Made by a program: the position numbers and the translations under genes
Assembly: GCF_014641715.1 (NCBI RefSeq)
Contig: NZ_BMIG01000004.1
Coordinates: forward strand, 124,001 to 188,000
Direction of reading: 5' to 3'
Length of the DNA stretch: 64,000 bases
Source: Polaromonas eurypsychrophila
GTDB lineage: Bacteria > Pseudomonadota > Gammaproteobacteria > Burkholderiales > Burkholderiaceae_C
The notes under the pieces: model-generated
Database searches by the model: none
Told to the model about the DNA's origin: nothing
What the model saw: the letters and a program-made list of their open reading frames with translations, nothing else
Part shown: positions 35,984 to 44,045 of the stretch, one piece after another
How positions within the stretch are numbered: the stretch's first letter is position 1
How the letters are laid out: each line of letters begins with the position of its first letter

Positions 35984-36727
35984 ATGAGACTTCAAGGAAA
36001 AACCGCGCTGGTCACCGCCGCCGGGCAGGGTATCGGCAAGGCCAGCGTGCTGGCCATGGCCGCAGAAGGCGCGCAGGTCTGGGCCACCGACGTCAACGAG
36101 AAACTGCTGGCCGCTTATGACGGCCTGCCCAACATCCATGCCGTGGCGCTCAACGTGCTCGACAAGGCGGCGATCGCCAGGGTGATTGCGGACATGCCGG
36201 CAATACACGTGCTGTTCAACTGCGCCGGCTTTGTGCATGCCGGCTCCATCCTGCAGGCCACGGACGAGGAGTGGGAGTTCGCCTTCAATCTTAATGTGCG
36301 TTCGCAGTACTGGACCATCCAGGCCGCACTGCCCAAAATGTTGACCAACAACGGTGGCAAGGGCGGCGGCAGCATCATCAACATGGCCAGTGTCTGCAGC
36401 ATCAAGGGGCTGCCGAATCGCTTTGTGTACGGTGCGTCCAAGGCGGCGGTGATCGGCCTGAGCAAAAGTGTGGCGGCCGACTTCGTGATGCAGGGCGTGC
36501 GCTGCAATGCCATCTGCCCCGGCACGGTCGATACCCCGTCGCTGCAAGACCGCATCAATGTTTTTGAGGACCCGGTAGAGGCGCGCAAGAACTTTGTGGC
36601 GCGCCAGCCCATGGGCCGACTGGCGCAAGCGCATGAGATTGCGCCGCTGGTGACCTTTCTGGCCAGCGACGAGTCGGCCTTTGTTACCGGCCAGTCCTAC
36701 AACATCGACGGCGGCATGACCATATGA
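35984..36727 (+). CDS. SDR-family dehydrogenase (2-keto-3-deoxy-sugar-acid dehydrogenase-like)
   Basis: 247 residues. Classical SDR: nucleotide-binding TAAGQGIG at 12-19, NCAG near 78, Ser in NMASV, and Y-x3-K in YGASKAAV; ends with YNIDGGMTI. The D in WATDVN suggests NAD preference. The BDH2/KDR-dehydrogenase-like form, with a downstream FAH-family hydrolase, matches route III of L-fuconate or L-rhamnonate catabolism (oxidation to a 2,4-diketo acid). Overlaps the next SDR by 4 bp. Confidence 0.83.
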   Translation: MRLQGKTALVTAAGQGIGKASVLAMAAEGAQVWATDVNEKLLAAYDGLPNIHAVALNVLDKAAIARVIADMPAIHVLFNCAGFVHAGSILQATDEEWEFAFNLNVRSQYWTIQAALPKMLTNNGGKGGGSIINMASVCSIKGLPNRFVYGASKAAVIGLSKSVAADFVMQGVRCNAICPGTVDTPSLQDRINVFEDPVEARKNFVARQPMGRLAQAHEIAPLVTFLASDESAFVTGQSYNIDGGMTI

Positions 36728-37470
36728 ACCAGCTTGACCTGGCGAGCCGCCATGCGGTGATCACCGGCGGCGCGGCGGGCCTGGGCTTTGCGATTGCGCA
36801 GCGCCTGCTGGCCTCAGGCGCCAGCGTCACGCTGTGGGATCTGGACAGCCAAGCGCTGGCCCATGCGGCCGGTCAACTCGGCGCCGGTGTGCGCACGGTT
36901 GCGGTGGATGTCGGCGACCATGCCAGCGTGGTGCGTGCCGTGCGGCAGACGGTGGCGCAAGCGCCCGTCATCGACGCACTGGTCAACAGCGCCGGTGTCA
37001 CCGGTCCGAATGTCAAGGTCTGGGATTACCCGCCGGAGGCCTGGCAGCAGGTGATGCGGGTCAACCTCAACGGCCTGTTTCACTGCTGCCGCGAGATTGT
37101 TCCGCTGATGCGCGAGCGCAACTACGGCCGTATCGTCAACATCGCTTCGGTCGCGGGCAAGGACGGCAACCCGAACGCCAGCGCCTACAGCGCCAGCAAG
37201 GCGGCAGTGATTGCGCTGACCAAGTCGCTGGGCAAGGAGCTCGCCGACACCGGCGTGCGTGTCAATTGCGTGACGCCGGCCGCGGTCAAGACCGCGATCT
37301 TCGACCAGATGAGCCCCGAACACATCGCTTTTATGCTGTCGAAAATCCCGATGGGCCGATTTGGCACGCCGGAAGAAGTCGCCGCCATGGTGGGCTGGCT
37401 CTGCACCGAAGAATGTTCGTTCTCAACCGGCGCCGTGTTCGACCTGTCGGGCGGCCGTTCTACATATTAA
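36724..37470 (+). CDS. SDR-family dehydrogenase (second)
   Basis: 248 residues. SDR motifs GGAAGLG near 16, NSAGVTG near 88, ASVAG and Y-x3-K in YSASKAAV; ends FDLSGGRSTY. WDLD after the second strand suggests NAD. It probably oxidises a sugar or aldonate in the same pathway; the two SDRs may act on successive intermediates. Coupled to the upstream SDR and 23 bases before the hydrolase gene. Confidence 0.85.
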   Translation: MNQLDLASRHAVITGGAAGLGFAIAQRLLASGASVTLWDLDSQALAHAAGQLGAGVRTVAVDVGDHASVVRAVRQTVAQAPVIDALVNSAGVTGPNVKVWDYPPEAWQQVMRVNLNGLFHCCREIVPLMRERNYGRIVNIASVAGKDGNPNASAYSASKAAVIALTKSLGKELADTGVRVNCVTPAAVKTAIFDQMSPEHIAFMLSKIPMGRFGTPEEVAAMVGWLCTEECSFSTGAVFDLSGGRSTY

Positions 37471-37493
37471 TTCGTTTAATCACAAGGAAAACC

Positions 37494-38342
37494 ATGAAAC
37501 TCGTTCGTTACGGCAACCCCGGCAAGGAAAAACCCGGCCTCATTGATGCCGATGGCAAGCTGCGGGACCTCAGCGCGGTGGTCAAGGACATTGGCCCCGA
37601 GCAACTCGGCGATGCGGCGTTGGCCAAGCTGCGCCGGCTCAAGACCGCCTCCTTGCCGCTCGTCAAGGGCTCGCCGCGTCTGGGCAGTCCGGTTGCTGGT
37701 GTTGGCAAGTTCATTGCCATCGGGCTGAACTATGCCGACCATGCGGCCGAATCGGGCCTGCCGATTCCGCCCGAGCCGGTGGTGTTCATGAAGGCCACGA
37801 GTTGCATCCAGGGTCCCAACGACCCGGTCATGCTGCCAAAAGGCTCGGTGAAAAGTGACTGGGAAATCGAGCTGGGCGTGGTCATCGGCACCCGCGCGCG
37901 TTATGTGTCGCAAAAGGATGCACTCAGTTTTGTCGCCGGTTATTGCACCATCAATGATGTTAGCGAGCGCGAGTTCCAGATCGAGCGCGGCGGTACCTGG
38001 GACAAGGGCAAGGGCTGTGACACCTTCGGCCCGCTCGGCCCCTGGCTGGTCACACGCGACGATGTGCCCAACCCGCAAAAACTCGCCATGTGGCTGGACC
38101 TCAATGGCAAGCGCATGCAGACTGGCAACACCAAGACCATGATTTTCAGCGTGGCCAAAATAGTCAGTTACTGCAGCCAGTTCATGACCTTGCTGCCTGG
38201 TGATGTGATCACCACCGGCACGCCGCCCGGCGTTGGCCTGGGCATGAAGCCGCCGATGTATCTCAAAAAAGGCGACGTGATGACCCTCGGCATCGAAGGC
38301 CTGGGTGAACAGCGCCAGCTTGTGGTGCCGTTCAAGCTGTAA
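37494..38342 (+). CDS. Fumarylacetoacetate hydrolase-family enzyme (diketo sugar-acid hydrolase-like)
   Basis: 282 residues from ATG 37494. FAH fold with FIAIGLNYADHAAE and metal ligands in the E-x-E type segment DWEIELGVVIG and a later Asp; also GYCTINDVSERE and TTGTPPGVGLG. In route III pathways such enzymes split 2,4-diketo-3-deoxy-fuconate or -rhamnonate to pyruvate and lactate. The two preceding SDRs support this role. Precise substrate not determinable. Confidence 0.86.
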   Translation: MKLVRYGNPGKEKPGLIDADGKLRDLSAVVKDIGPEQLGDAALAKLRRLKTASLPLVKGSPRLGSPVAGVGKFIAIGLNYADHAAESGLPIPPEPVVFMKATSCIQGPNDPVMLPKGSVKSDWEIELGVVIGTRARYVSQKDALSFVAGYCTINDVSEREFQIERGGTWDKGKGCDTFGPLGPWLVTRDDVPNPQKLAMWLDLNGKRMQTGNTKTMIFSVAKIVSYCSQFMTLLPGDVITTGTPPGVGLGMKPPMYLKKGDVMTLGIEGLGEQRQLVVPFKL

Positions 38343-38385
38343 ATCCGGCTGCCCTGGCGGCCCTGCGGCAGGTAAACTGCAGCAA

Positions 38386-40737
38386 ATGAGTGCCGCACCC
38401 GACCTGTCTTTTCTTTCGGGCGATACCTCGACGTCGCAGCTGATACGTGGCATGGACTGGTCTGGTCCGGGGCTGGGCCCGCCGCAGCAATGGCCCCAGC
38501 CCTTGCGCTCGGTGGTCAGCTTGATGCTGGGTTCGGCCTTCCCCATGTTTGTCGCTTGGGGGCCTGCGCTGCAAACGCTGTACAACGATGCCTACGGCGA
38601 AATCATGGGCGCCAAACATCCTGCGGGGATGGGTCAGCCGTTTCTCGACATCTGGCATGAAATTCGCAACGATCTCGCGCCGCTGGTTGCGCGCGCGGTC
38701 GGCGGCGAAGCATTCTTCATGGAAAATTTGCCGCTGCTCATGCGGCGCCACGGCTACGACGAAGAGACCTGGTTCACCTTCTCATGGTCGCCGGTGCGCG
38801 ACGAGGTCGGTGCCGTTGCAGGATTTTTCTGCGCCTGCACGGAGACTACGGGGATGGTGCTGGCCGAACGTCACCAGCGTGCGGAGCAGGAGCGGCTGCA
38901 GTCGCTGTTCAGCCAGGCACCCGGCTTTGTCGCCATCATGCGCGGGCCCGACCATGTATTTGAAATCGCCAACCAGGCCTATGTGCAGCTGACCGGCTTT
39001 CGCGACGTGATCGGCAAGCCCCTGGCCCTGGCGCTGCCCGAGGTGGTCGAGCAGGGTTTTGTCCAGCTGCTTGACCAGGTGTTCCGCACCGGTGAACCCT
39101 ATGTGGGCCGATCTGTACGCCTGATGCTCAACCGTGAACGTGATGCGCCGCCCACCGAAGCTTGGCTGGACTTTGTCTACCAGCCTCTGCGGGATGCAAC
39201 GGGTGCGGTCAACGGCGTGTTTGTGCAAGGGCACGAAGTCACCGAACTGCAACGCACCCAGCAGGCGCTGCTGGCTTTTTCCAACAGCATTCCCGCCATT
39301 GCGTGGGTGGCCGCAGCCGATGGCCTGCTGGAGCGTTTCAATTCGCAGTGGCAAGCCTATACCGGCCAGACCGAGCAGAGCGCCCTGGGCCGCGGCTGGA
39401 CGGCAGCGCTGCATCCGGATGACCGTGCCGTGGCCCGGCAGACCTGGGACAGCGTTCGCGCCGGCAATCAGGCGTGGCAGGTTGAATACCGCTTGCGCGG
39501 CGCGGATGGCGCTTACCGCTGGTTCCGCGCCCATGCTGTGCCTCAGCTTGACGCGACCGGCCGCGTGTTGCGCTGGTTCGGTACCACCACCGACATCGAA
39601 GACTCAAGAACTGCGGCGCAAGTGCTGCGGCATGCCGACCGTCAAAAAGACGAGTTTCTCGCGACCCTGGCGCACGAGCTGCGCAATCCCTTGGCGCCGA
39701 TTCGCACGGCTGTGCAGCTCTTGACTTCCCCCGGCTCGACCGCAGAAATGCGCGAACGCGCAACGGCTGTCATCGGGCGTCAGGTTGGTCACATGGCGCA
39801 CCTGCTCGACGACCTGATTGATATTGCGCGCATTACAAGGCGACGGCTTGACCTCAAGAAGGAGTGGGTGTCGGTTGATGAACTGGTCGAAACAGCGCTG
39901 GAGACCGCGCGGCCGCTGGCACACGACAAAAAACAGAGCTTGAGTGCCAGCGTTGCCAGCCCCGGTCTGCACCTGGTTGCTGACCCGGTCCGAGTGGCAC
40001 AAATTCTTTCCAACCTCTTGAACAATGCCTCGAAATACACCGATGTGGGTGGGCGCATCTCGCTGGAGGTGTCGCTTGAGAGTCAGGGCTTGTGCTTCAG
40101 CGTGTCAGACAGCGGTATCGGCATGAGCGAGGCGGCCATCGGCCATGTTTTTGCCATGTTTGCCCAGGAGCAGTCGGCGCTGGACCGCTCTGAAGGTGGC
40201 TTGGGCATTGGCCTGGCCCTGGTCAAGGGCTTGGTCGAGCTGCACGGTGGCAGCGTTTCGGCGCATAGCGATGGCGCCGACCGGGGCAGCCGTTTTGTAG
40301 TGACGCTACCCGGTTCGGCGCCGGCGCGGGCCACCGCGCCGGTAAGCGACGCATCGGTCGCGCCACCCGGCTGTATCCGAACGGTGCTGCTGGCGGACGA
40401 CAACCGCGATGCGGCCGATGTGCTGGCAGAGTTGCTGCGCCTGGACGGTCACCTTGTTCACACAGTCAGCGACGGACTGCAGGCCGTTGAGCTAGCCGCT
40501 CAACTGCGCCCCGATGTGCTGGTGCTGGATATCGGCATGCCGGGCATGAACGGTTATGAGGTGGCACGCCACGTCCGCGCCCAGCCGTGGGGCAGCCGCC
40601 CGCTGCTGATCGCTGCCACCGGATGGGGCCAGGAGGATGACCGGCAAAAGGCGCTGGCAGCAGGCTTTGATCTGCACCTGACCAAGCCTTTCGACCCGCT
40701 GCAGCTATCGACAGTCATCTCCGAGCGGGTTTTCTAA
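38386..40737 (+). CDS. Hybrid histidine kinase with three PAS domains and a C-terminal receiver
   Basis: 783 residues from ATG 38386. No membrane helix: a cytoplasmic sensor. Order: PAS-like domains at about 40-160, 175-290 and 305-420, HisKA with FLATLAHELRNPLAPI near 430, HATPase with LLNNASKYTD, DSGIGMS and GLGIGLALV, then a receiver with LLADDN, phospho-Asp in VLDIGMPG and LTKPF. No output domain, so it must signal through phosphotransfer or as an orphan kinase. It lies 43 bases after the hydrolase gene; a link to sugar-acid use is possible but unproven. Confidence 0.9.
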   Translation: MSAAPDLSFLSGDTSTSQLIRGMDWSGPGLGPPQQWPQPLRSVVSLMLGSAFPMFVAWGPALQTLYNDAYGEIMGAKHPAGMGQPFLDIWHEIRNDLAPLVARAVGGEAFFMENLPLLMRRHGYDEETWFTFSWSPVRDEVGAVAGFFCACTETTGMVLAERHQRAEQERLQSLFSQAPGFVAIMRGPDHVFEIANQAYVQLTGFRDVIGKPLALALPEVVEQGFVQLLDQVFRTGEPYVGRSVRLMLNRERDAPPTEAWLDFVYQPLRDATGAVNGVFVQGHEVTELQRTQQALLAFSNSIPAIAWVAAADGLLERFNSQWQAYTGQTEQSALGRGWTAALHPDDRAVARQTWDSVRAGNQAWQVEYRLRGADGAYRWFRAHAVPQLDATGRVLRWFGTTTDIEDSRTAAQVLRHADRQKDEFLATLAHELRNPLAPIRTAVQLLTSPGSTAEMRERATAVIGRQVGHMAHLLDDLIDIARITRRRLDLKKEWVSVDELVETALETARPLAHDKKQSLSASVASPGLHLVADPVRVAQILSNLLNNASKYTDVGGRISLEVSLESQGLCFSVSDSGIGMSEAAIGHVFAMFAQEQSALDRSEGGLGIGLALVKGLVELHGGSVSAHSDGADRGSRFVVTLPGSAPARATAPVSDASVAPPGCIRTVLLADDNRDAADVLAELLRLDGHLVHTVSDGLQAVELAAQLRPDVLVLDIGMPGMNGYEVARHVRAQPWGSRPLLIAATGWGQEDDRQKALAAGFDLHLTKPFDPLQLSTVISERVF

Positions 40738-40837
40738 GGGGTTGCGGGTTTACCCTCGGTTTGCTTAGGCGTCGGTGTCTATAAATCCCGGTTTTTTGCC
40801 GGGACAAGTGTGTTCAGCGCTGGATTTACGGCAAAAT

Positions 40838-40851
40838 AGAACGGTCGTTCT
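40838..40851. promoter_or_regulatory. Candidate TetR-family operator
   Basis: AGAACG-GT-CGTTCT, perfect 6-bp arms, 17 bases before the TetR start codon at 40868. TetR regulators of fatty-acid genes commonly bind such short palindromes, so autoregulation is likely. Confidence 0.55.
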
Positions 40852-40867
40852 TTTTTGTCTGGCTGCC

Positions 40868-41566
40868 ATGTCTGTTACCGAACTTTCTGTCAAGTCTGCC
40901 CGCCCGGGAGCGCGCGAGAACGTCCGTGCGGCGCCGGTTGGCATGCAGAAAGGTCAGCAGACCAAAGCCGCCATTGTGGATGCCGCGCTGGGCCTGGCCA
41001 CGCAAATCGGTCTCGAAGGTTTGAGCATAGGCGCGCTGGCGGAAGTTATGCGCATGAGCAAATCTGGGGTGTTTGCCCATTTCGGTTCGCGCGAAGAGTT
41101 GCAGATTTCCGTAATCCGCGAGTATTTCGCGCGTTTCGAGGAAGAGGTGTTTTACCCGGCCCTCAAGGAGGCCAGGGGCCTGCCGCGGGTGCATGCGCTG
41201 TTTGGCAACTGGATGAAACGTGTGGCGGTCGAGCTGCAGTCGGGTTGCATCTTCATCAGCGGCGCGGTTGAATTTGACGACCGACCTGGCCCGGTTCGCG
41301 ACGCACTGGCGACCTCGGTGCAGACCTGGCTGGCCGCCATGTACCGCGCCGTCGTGCTGGCCAAGGAGGCCGGCCATCTGCGCGCCGACGCCGACGAACG
41401 CCAGATTGCCTTCGAGATCCACGGCCTGATCCTGGCACTGCATTACGAAGCACGTTTTCTCAAAACGCCGGGTTCCATCGAGCGGACCCGGCAGGCTTTT
41501 CAGAGCATTCTGGCGCGTTACGGCAACGGCGGCGCACTTGCAACGTCGCTGCCGAAGCCCGTCTAG
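40868..41566 (+). CDS. TetR/AcrR-family regulator of the beta-oxidation genes
   Basis: 232 residues from ATG 40868 (an upstream in-frame start at 40775 would run through the operator). HTH in IGALAEVMRMSKSGVFAHFGSREELQ, then a TetR C-terminal ligand domain. It precedes an acyl-CoA dehydrogenase gene by 44 bases in the same direction, so it is probably a fatty-acyl-CoA-responsive repressor. Ligand unknown. Confidence 0.87.
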   Translation: MSVTELSVKSARPGARENVRAAPVGMQKGQQTKAAIVDAALGLATQIGLEGLSIGALAEVMRMSKSGVFAHFGSREELQISVIREYFARFEEEVFYPALKEARGLPRVHALFGNWMKRVAVELQSGCIFISGAVEFDDRPGPVRDALATSVQTWLAAMYRAVVLAKEAGHLRADADERQIAFEIHGLILALHYEARFLKTPGSIERTRQAFQSILARYGNGGALATSLPKPV

Positions 41567-41610
41567 CTTTTCATTTTCCTCCATTTACTTCCCTTTCAAA
41601 GGACATAGCC

Positions 41611-43407
41611 ATGCCCCAATACTCCCCGCCGCTGCGTGACATGCAATTTGTGATGCACGAAGTGCTCAAGGTCACCGACGAGCTCAAGCCGATTGCCAAG
41701 TACGCTGATGCCGATGTGGACACCATCAACGCGATTCTGGAAGAAGGCGGCAAGTTCGCCAGCGAAGTGATTCTTCCGCTCAACGTCAGCGGTGACGAGG
41801 AGGGCTGCAAGCTCGACCCGGTGACCCACGCCGTGACCACCCCCAAGGGTTTCAAGGAAGCCTACAAAAAATACGTTGAAGGTGGCTGGCCCGCCCTGAG
41901 CGGCGACCCGGAGTTTGGCGGCCAGGGCCTGCCGCTGGTGGTTAACCAGTGCTTTTATGAAATGCTCAACAGCGCCAACCAGGCCTGGACCATGTACCCC
42001 GGCCTGACGCACGGCGCCCATGCGGCATTGCACAGCCACGGTACCGACGAGCAGAAAAAAACCTACCTGCACAAAATGACCAGTGGCGAATGGACCGGCA
42101 CCATGTGCCTGACCGAGCCGCACTGCGGCACCGACCTGGGCCTGATGCGCACCAAGGCCGAGCCCCAGCCGGACGGCAGCTACAAAATCACCGGCAACAA
42201 GATTTTCATCAGCGCCGGCGAGCACGACATGGCGGGCAACATCATTCACCTGGTGCTGGCCCGCGTGACCGATGCCCCAGCCGGCATCAAAGGCGTCAGC
42301 CTGTTCATCGTGCCCAAGTTTCTGGTCAACGCCGATGGCACGCTGGGTGAGCGCAACGGCATCTACTGTGGTGGCCTGGAGCACAAAATGGGCATCCACG
42401 GCAACGCCACGGCGCAAATTGTCATCGACGGCGCGATCGGCACCATGGTCGGCCAGCCGAACAAGGGCATGCAGGGCATGTTTGTGATGATGAATGCCGC
42501 CCGCCTCGGCGTTGGAAATCAGTCGCTGGGTTTGACCGAAGTGGCCTACCAGAACGCGCTGGCTTATGCCAAAGACCGCATCCAGATGCGCAGCCTGTCT
42601 GGCCCCAAGGCCAAGGACAAACCGGCCGACCCGATCATCGTCCACCCCGACGTGCGCAAGATGCTGCTGACTGCCAAGGCTTATGCCGAAGGCGGCCGGG
42701 CCTTGGCGATCTACTGCACGGTGCTGCTCGACAAGGAGCACTACCATCCTGACGAAAAAGTGCGCAAGGACAGCGGCGAAATCCTGTCGCTTCTGACACC
42801 CATCGTCAAGGCCTTCCTGACCGACAACGGCCATATTTCCACCAATGCCTGCATGCAGGTATTCGGCGGCCATGGCTTCATCAAGGAATGGGGCATGGAG
42901 CAGTTTGTGCGCGACAACCGCATCAACATGATTTATGAAGGTACCAACACTATCCAGTCGCTGGACCTGCTCGCCCGCAAGGTCCTCGGCAACAACGGTG
43001 CGACCTTGAAGAAATTCGGCAAGCTGATAGGCGCGTTGGTGGCTGAAGAAGGTGTCAACGAGAAGATGGCCGAGTTCATCAACCCGCTGGCTTACCTGGC
43101 CGACCAGATGACCAAGTTCACCACCGAACTCGGCTTCAAGGGCTTCCAGAACGCCGACGAAGTGGGTGCCGCAGCGGTGGACTACCTGCGCGTCGCGGGC
43201 CACCTGGTGTTTGGCTACTTCTGGGCCCGCATGGCGCAAGTGGCGTTGCAGGAAATTGCGGCCGGAAATACCGACAGCTTCTACCTTGCCAAGTTGCAGA
43301 CGGCGCGGTTTTACTTCGCCAAGCTCTTCCCCGAGACCGCGACCCTGATGCGCACCGCGCGCAGTGGCAGCAAGGTGCTGATGGACACCGACGCCGCACT
43401 GGCGTGA
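41611..43407 (+). CDS. Acyl-CoA dehydrogenase with C-terminal extension (FadE-like)
   Basis: 598 residues. Flavoprotein catalysing the first step of beta-oxidation. Visible: MCLTEPHCGTDLG near 164, the FAD-binding middle beta-domain, and the catalytic glutamate in IYEGTNTIQ near 442, followed by an acyl-CoA dehydrogenase C-terminal domain (about 465-598) usual in this roughly 600-residue subgroup. Preceded by AAAGGA. Probably long-chain. Confidence 0.92.
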   Translation: MPQYSPPLRDMQFVMHEVLKVTDELKPIAKYADADVDTINAILEEGGKFASEVILPLNVSGDEEGCKLDPVTHAVTTPKGFKEAYKKYVEGGWPALSGDPEFGGQGLPLVVNQCFYEMLNSANQAWTMYPGLTHGAHAALHSHGTDEQKKTYLHKMTSGEWTGTMCLTEPHCGTDLGLMRTKAEPQPDGSYKITGNKIFISAGEHDMAGNIIHLVLARVTDAPAGIKGVSLFIVPKFLVNADGTLGERNGIYCGGLEHKMGIHGNATAQIVIDGAIGTMVGQPNKGMQGMFVMMNAARLGVGNQSLGLTEVAYQNALAYAKDRIQMRSLSGPKAKDKPADPIIVHPDVRKMLLTAKAYAEGGRALAIYCTVLLDKEHYHPDEKVRKDSGEILSLLTPIVKAFLTDNGHISTNACMQVFGGHGFIKEWGMEQFVRDNRINMIYEGTNTIQSLDLLARKVLGNNGATLKKFGKLIGALVAEEGVNEKMAEFINPLAYLADQMTKFTTELGFKGFQNADEVGAAAVDYLRVAGHLVFGYFWARMAQVALQEIAAGNTDSFYLAKLQTARFYFAKLFPETATLMRTARSGSKVLMDTDAALA

Positions 43408-43430
43408 CAGTCCAAACCTTGAAGTCTTTT

Positions 43431-43880
43431 ATGCCTGGAACCCATATGTACCGTGCGCTGACAGCTATTGTTTTGGGAGCAAGTTGCATTTCCGGCTTTG
43501 CCCAGATGACGCCTGTGGGCTTGTGGCGCAACGTCGACGACAAGACCGGCGAGGCCAAGGCCGAGATCCGGATTGTCGAGACCGGTGGCGTGCTCAGCGG
43601 GAAGCTGGACAAACGGCTGGGCAAGGATATCAAGCCCGATGACGTGTGCTCCGAATGCAGCGATGACCGAAAGGGCAAGCCGATTGTTGGCCTGGAAATC
43701 ATTCGCGGCGCGAAGAAAGCCGACGGCAAGGAAGTGTGGGAGAGCGGCAAAATCCTCGACCCGGAAAACGGCCGCGATTACACCCTGCGCATGACCCCTG
43801 TCGAGGGAGGCAAAAAGCTTGAAGTCCGGGGGTCGTTCGGCCCTTTCGGCCGTACCCAGACCTGGGTGCGTATCAATTGA
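43431..43880 (+). CDS. DUF2147-family secreted protein
   Basis: 149 residues from ATG 43431 (ATG 43446 gives 144). A signal peptide ends near SGFAQ. The mature part begins with PVGLWRNVDDKTGEAKAEIRI and ends GPFGRTQTWVRI, the lipocalin-like DUF2147 pattern with a C-x2-C pair (DDVCSECS). Function unknown. The signal-peptide core is encoded by part of an SR50-like repeat. Confidence 0.82.
   Translation: MPGTHMYRALTAIVLGASCISGFAQMTPVGLWRNVDDKTGEAKAEIRIVETGGVLSGKLDKRLGKDIKPDDVCSECSDDRKGKPIVGLEIIRGAKKADGKEVWESGKILDPENGRDYTLRMTPVEGGKKLEVRGSFGPFGRTQTWVRIN
43456..43486 (+). repeat. Partial SR50 repeat in the DUF2147 signal-peptide region
   Basis: GCGCTGACAGCTATTGTTTTGGGAGCAA, matching the right half of the copy at 34927. 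Only this half is recognisable. Confidence 0.45.
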
Positions 43881-43883
43881 CAC

Positions 43884-43965
43884 ACCCCGCCTGCGCCTCA
43901 CTGCGTGTAGCCGCATCCCCCCTTGCAGGGGCGACACCTGTGGCCCGGCATAGCCGCATCCACGC
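43884..43965 (+). repeat. GC-rich repeat (CR family), intergenic copy
   Basis: Occupies half of the 165-bp gap before the FadB-like gene: GCCTCACTGCGTG, ATCCCCCCTTGCAGGGGCGACACC, then TGGCCCGGCATAGCCGCATCC. The layout equals the copy at 50228. Confidence 0.55.
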
Positions 43966-44045
43966 TGTCACTGGCTTGGGTGCCAAGCTGAGCATCCAAG
44001 ATGCGCAGCGAAACGAGATAAGCAATCAATAAGGAACGAAACAAG

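Noticed and set aside
40786..40804. TCCCGG/CCGGGA hairpin after the hybrid kinase gene as a terminator
   Set aside because: The T-run lies in the loop and not after the stem, so it does not fit an intrinsic terminator.
41596..43239. A 547-codon open frame on the - strand opposite the acyl-CoA dehydrogenase
   Set aside because: The + strand protein has full family motifs. The opposite frame is a GC-rich shadow without recognisable domains. The same applies to long - strand frames at 46573-48303 and 57829-59559.
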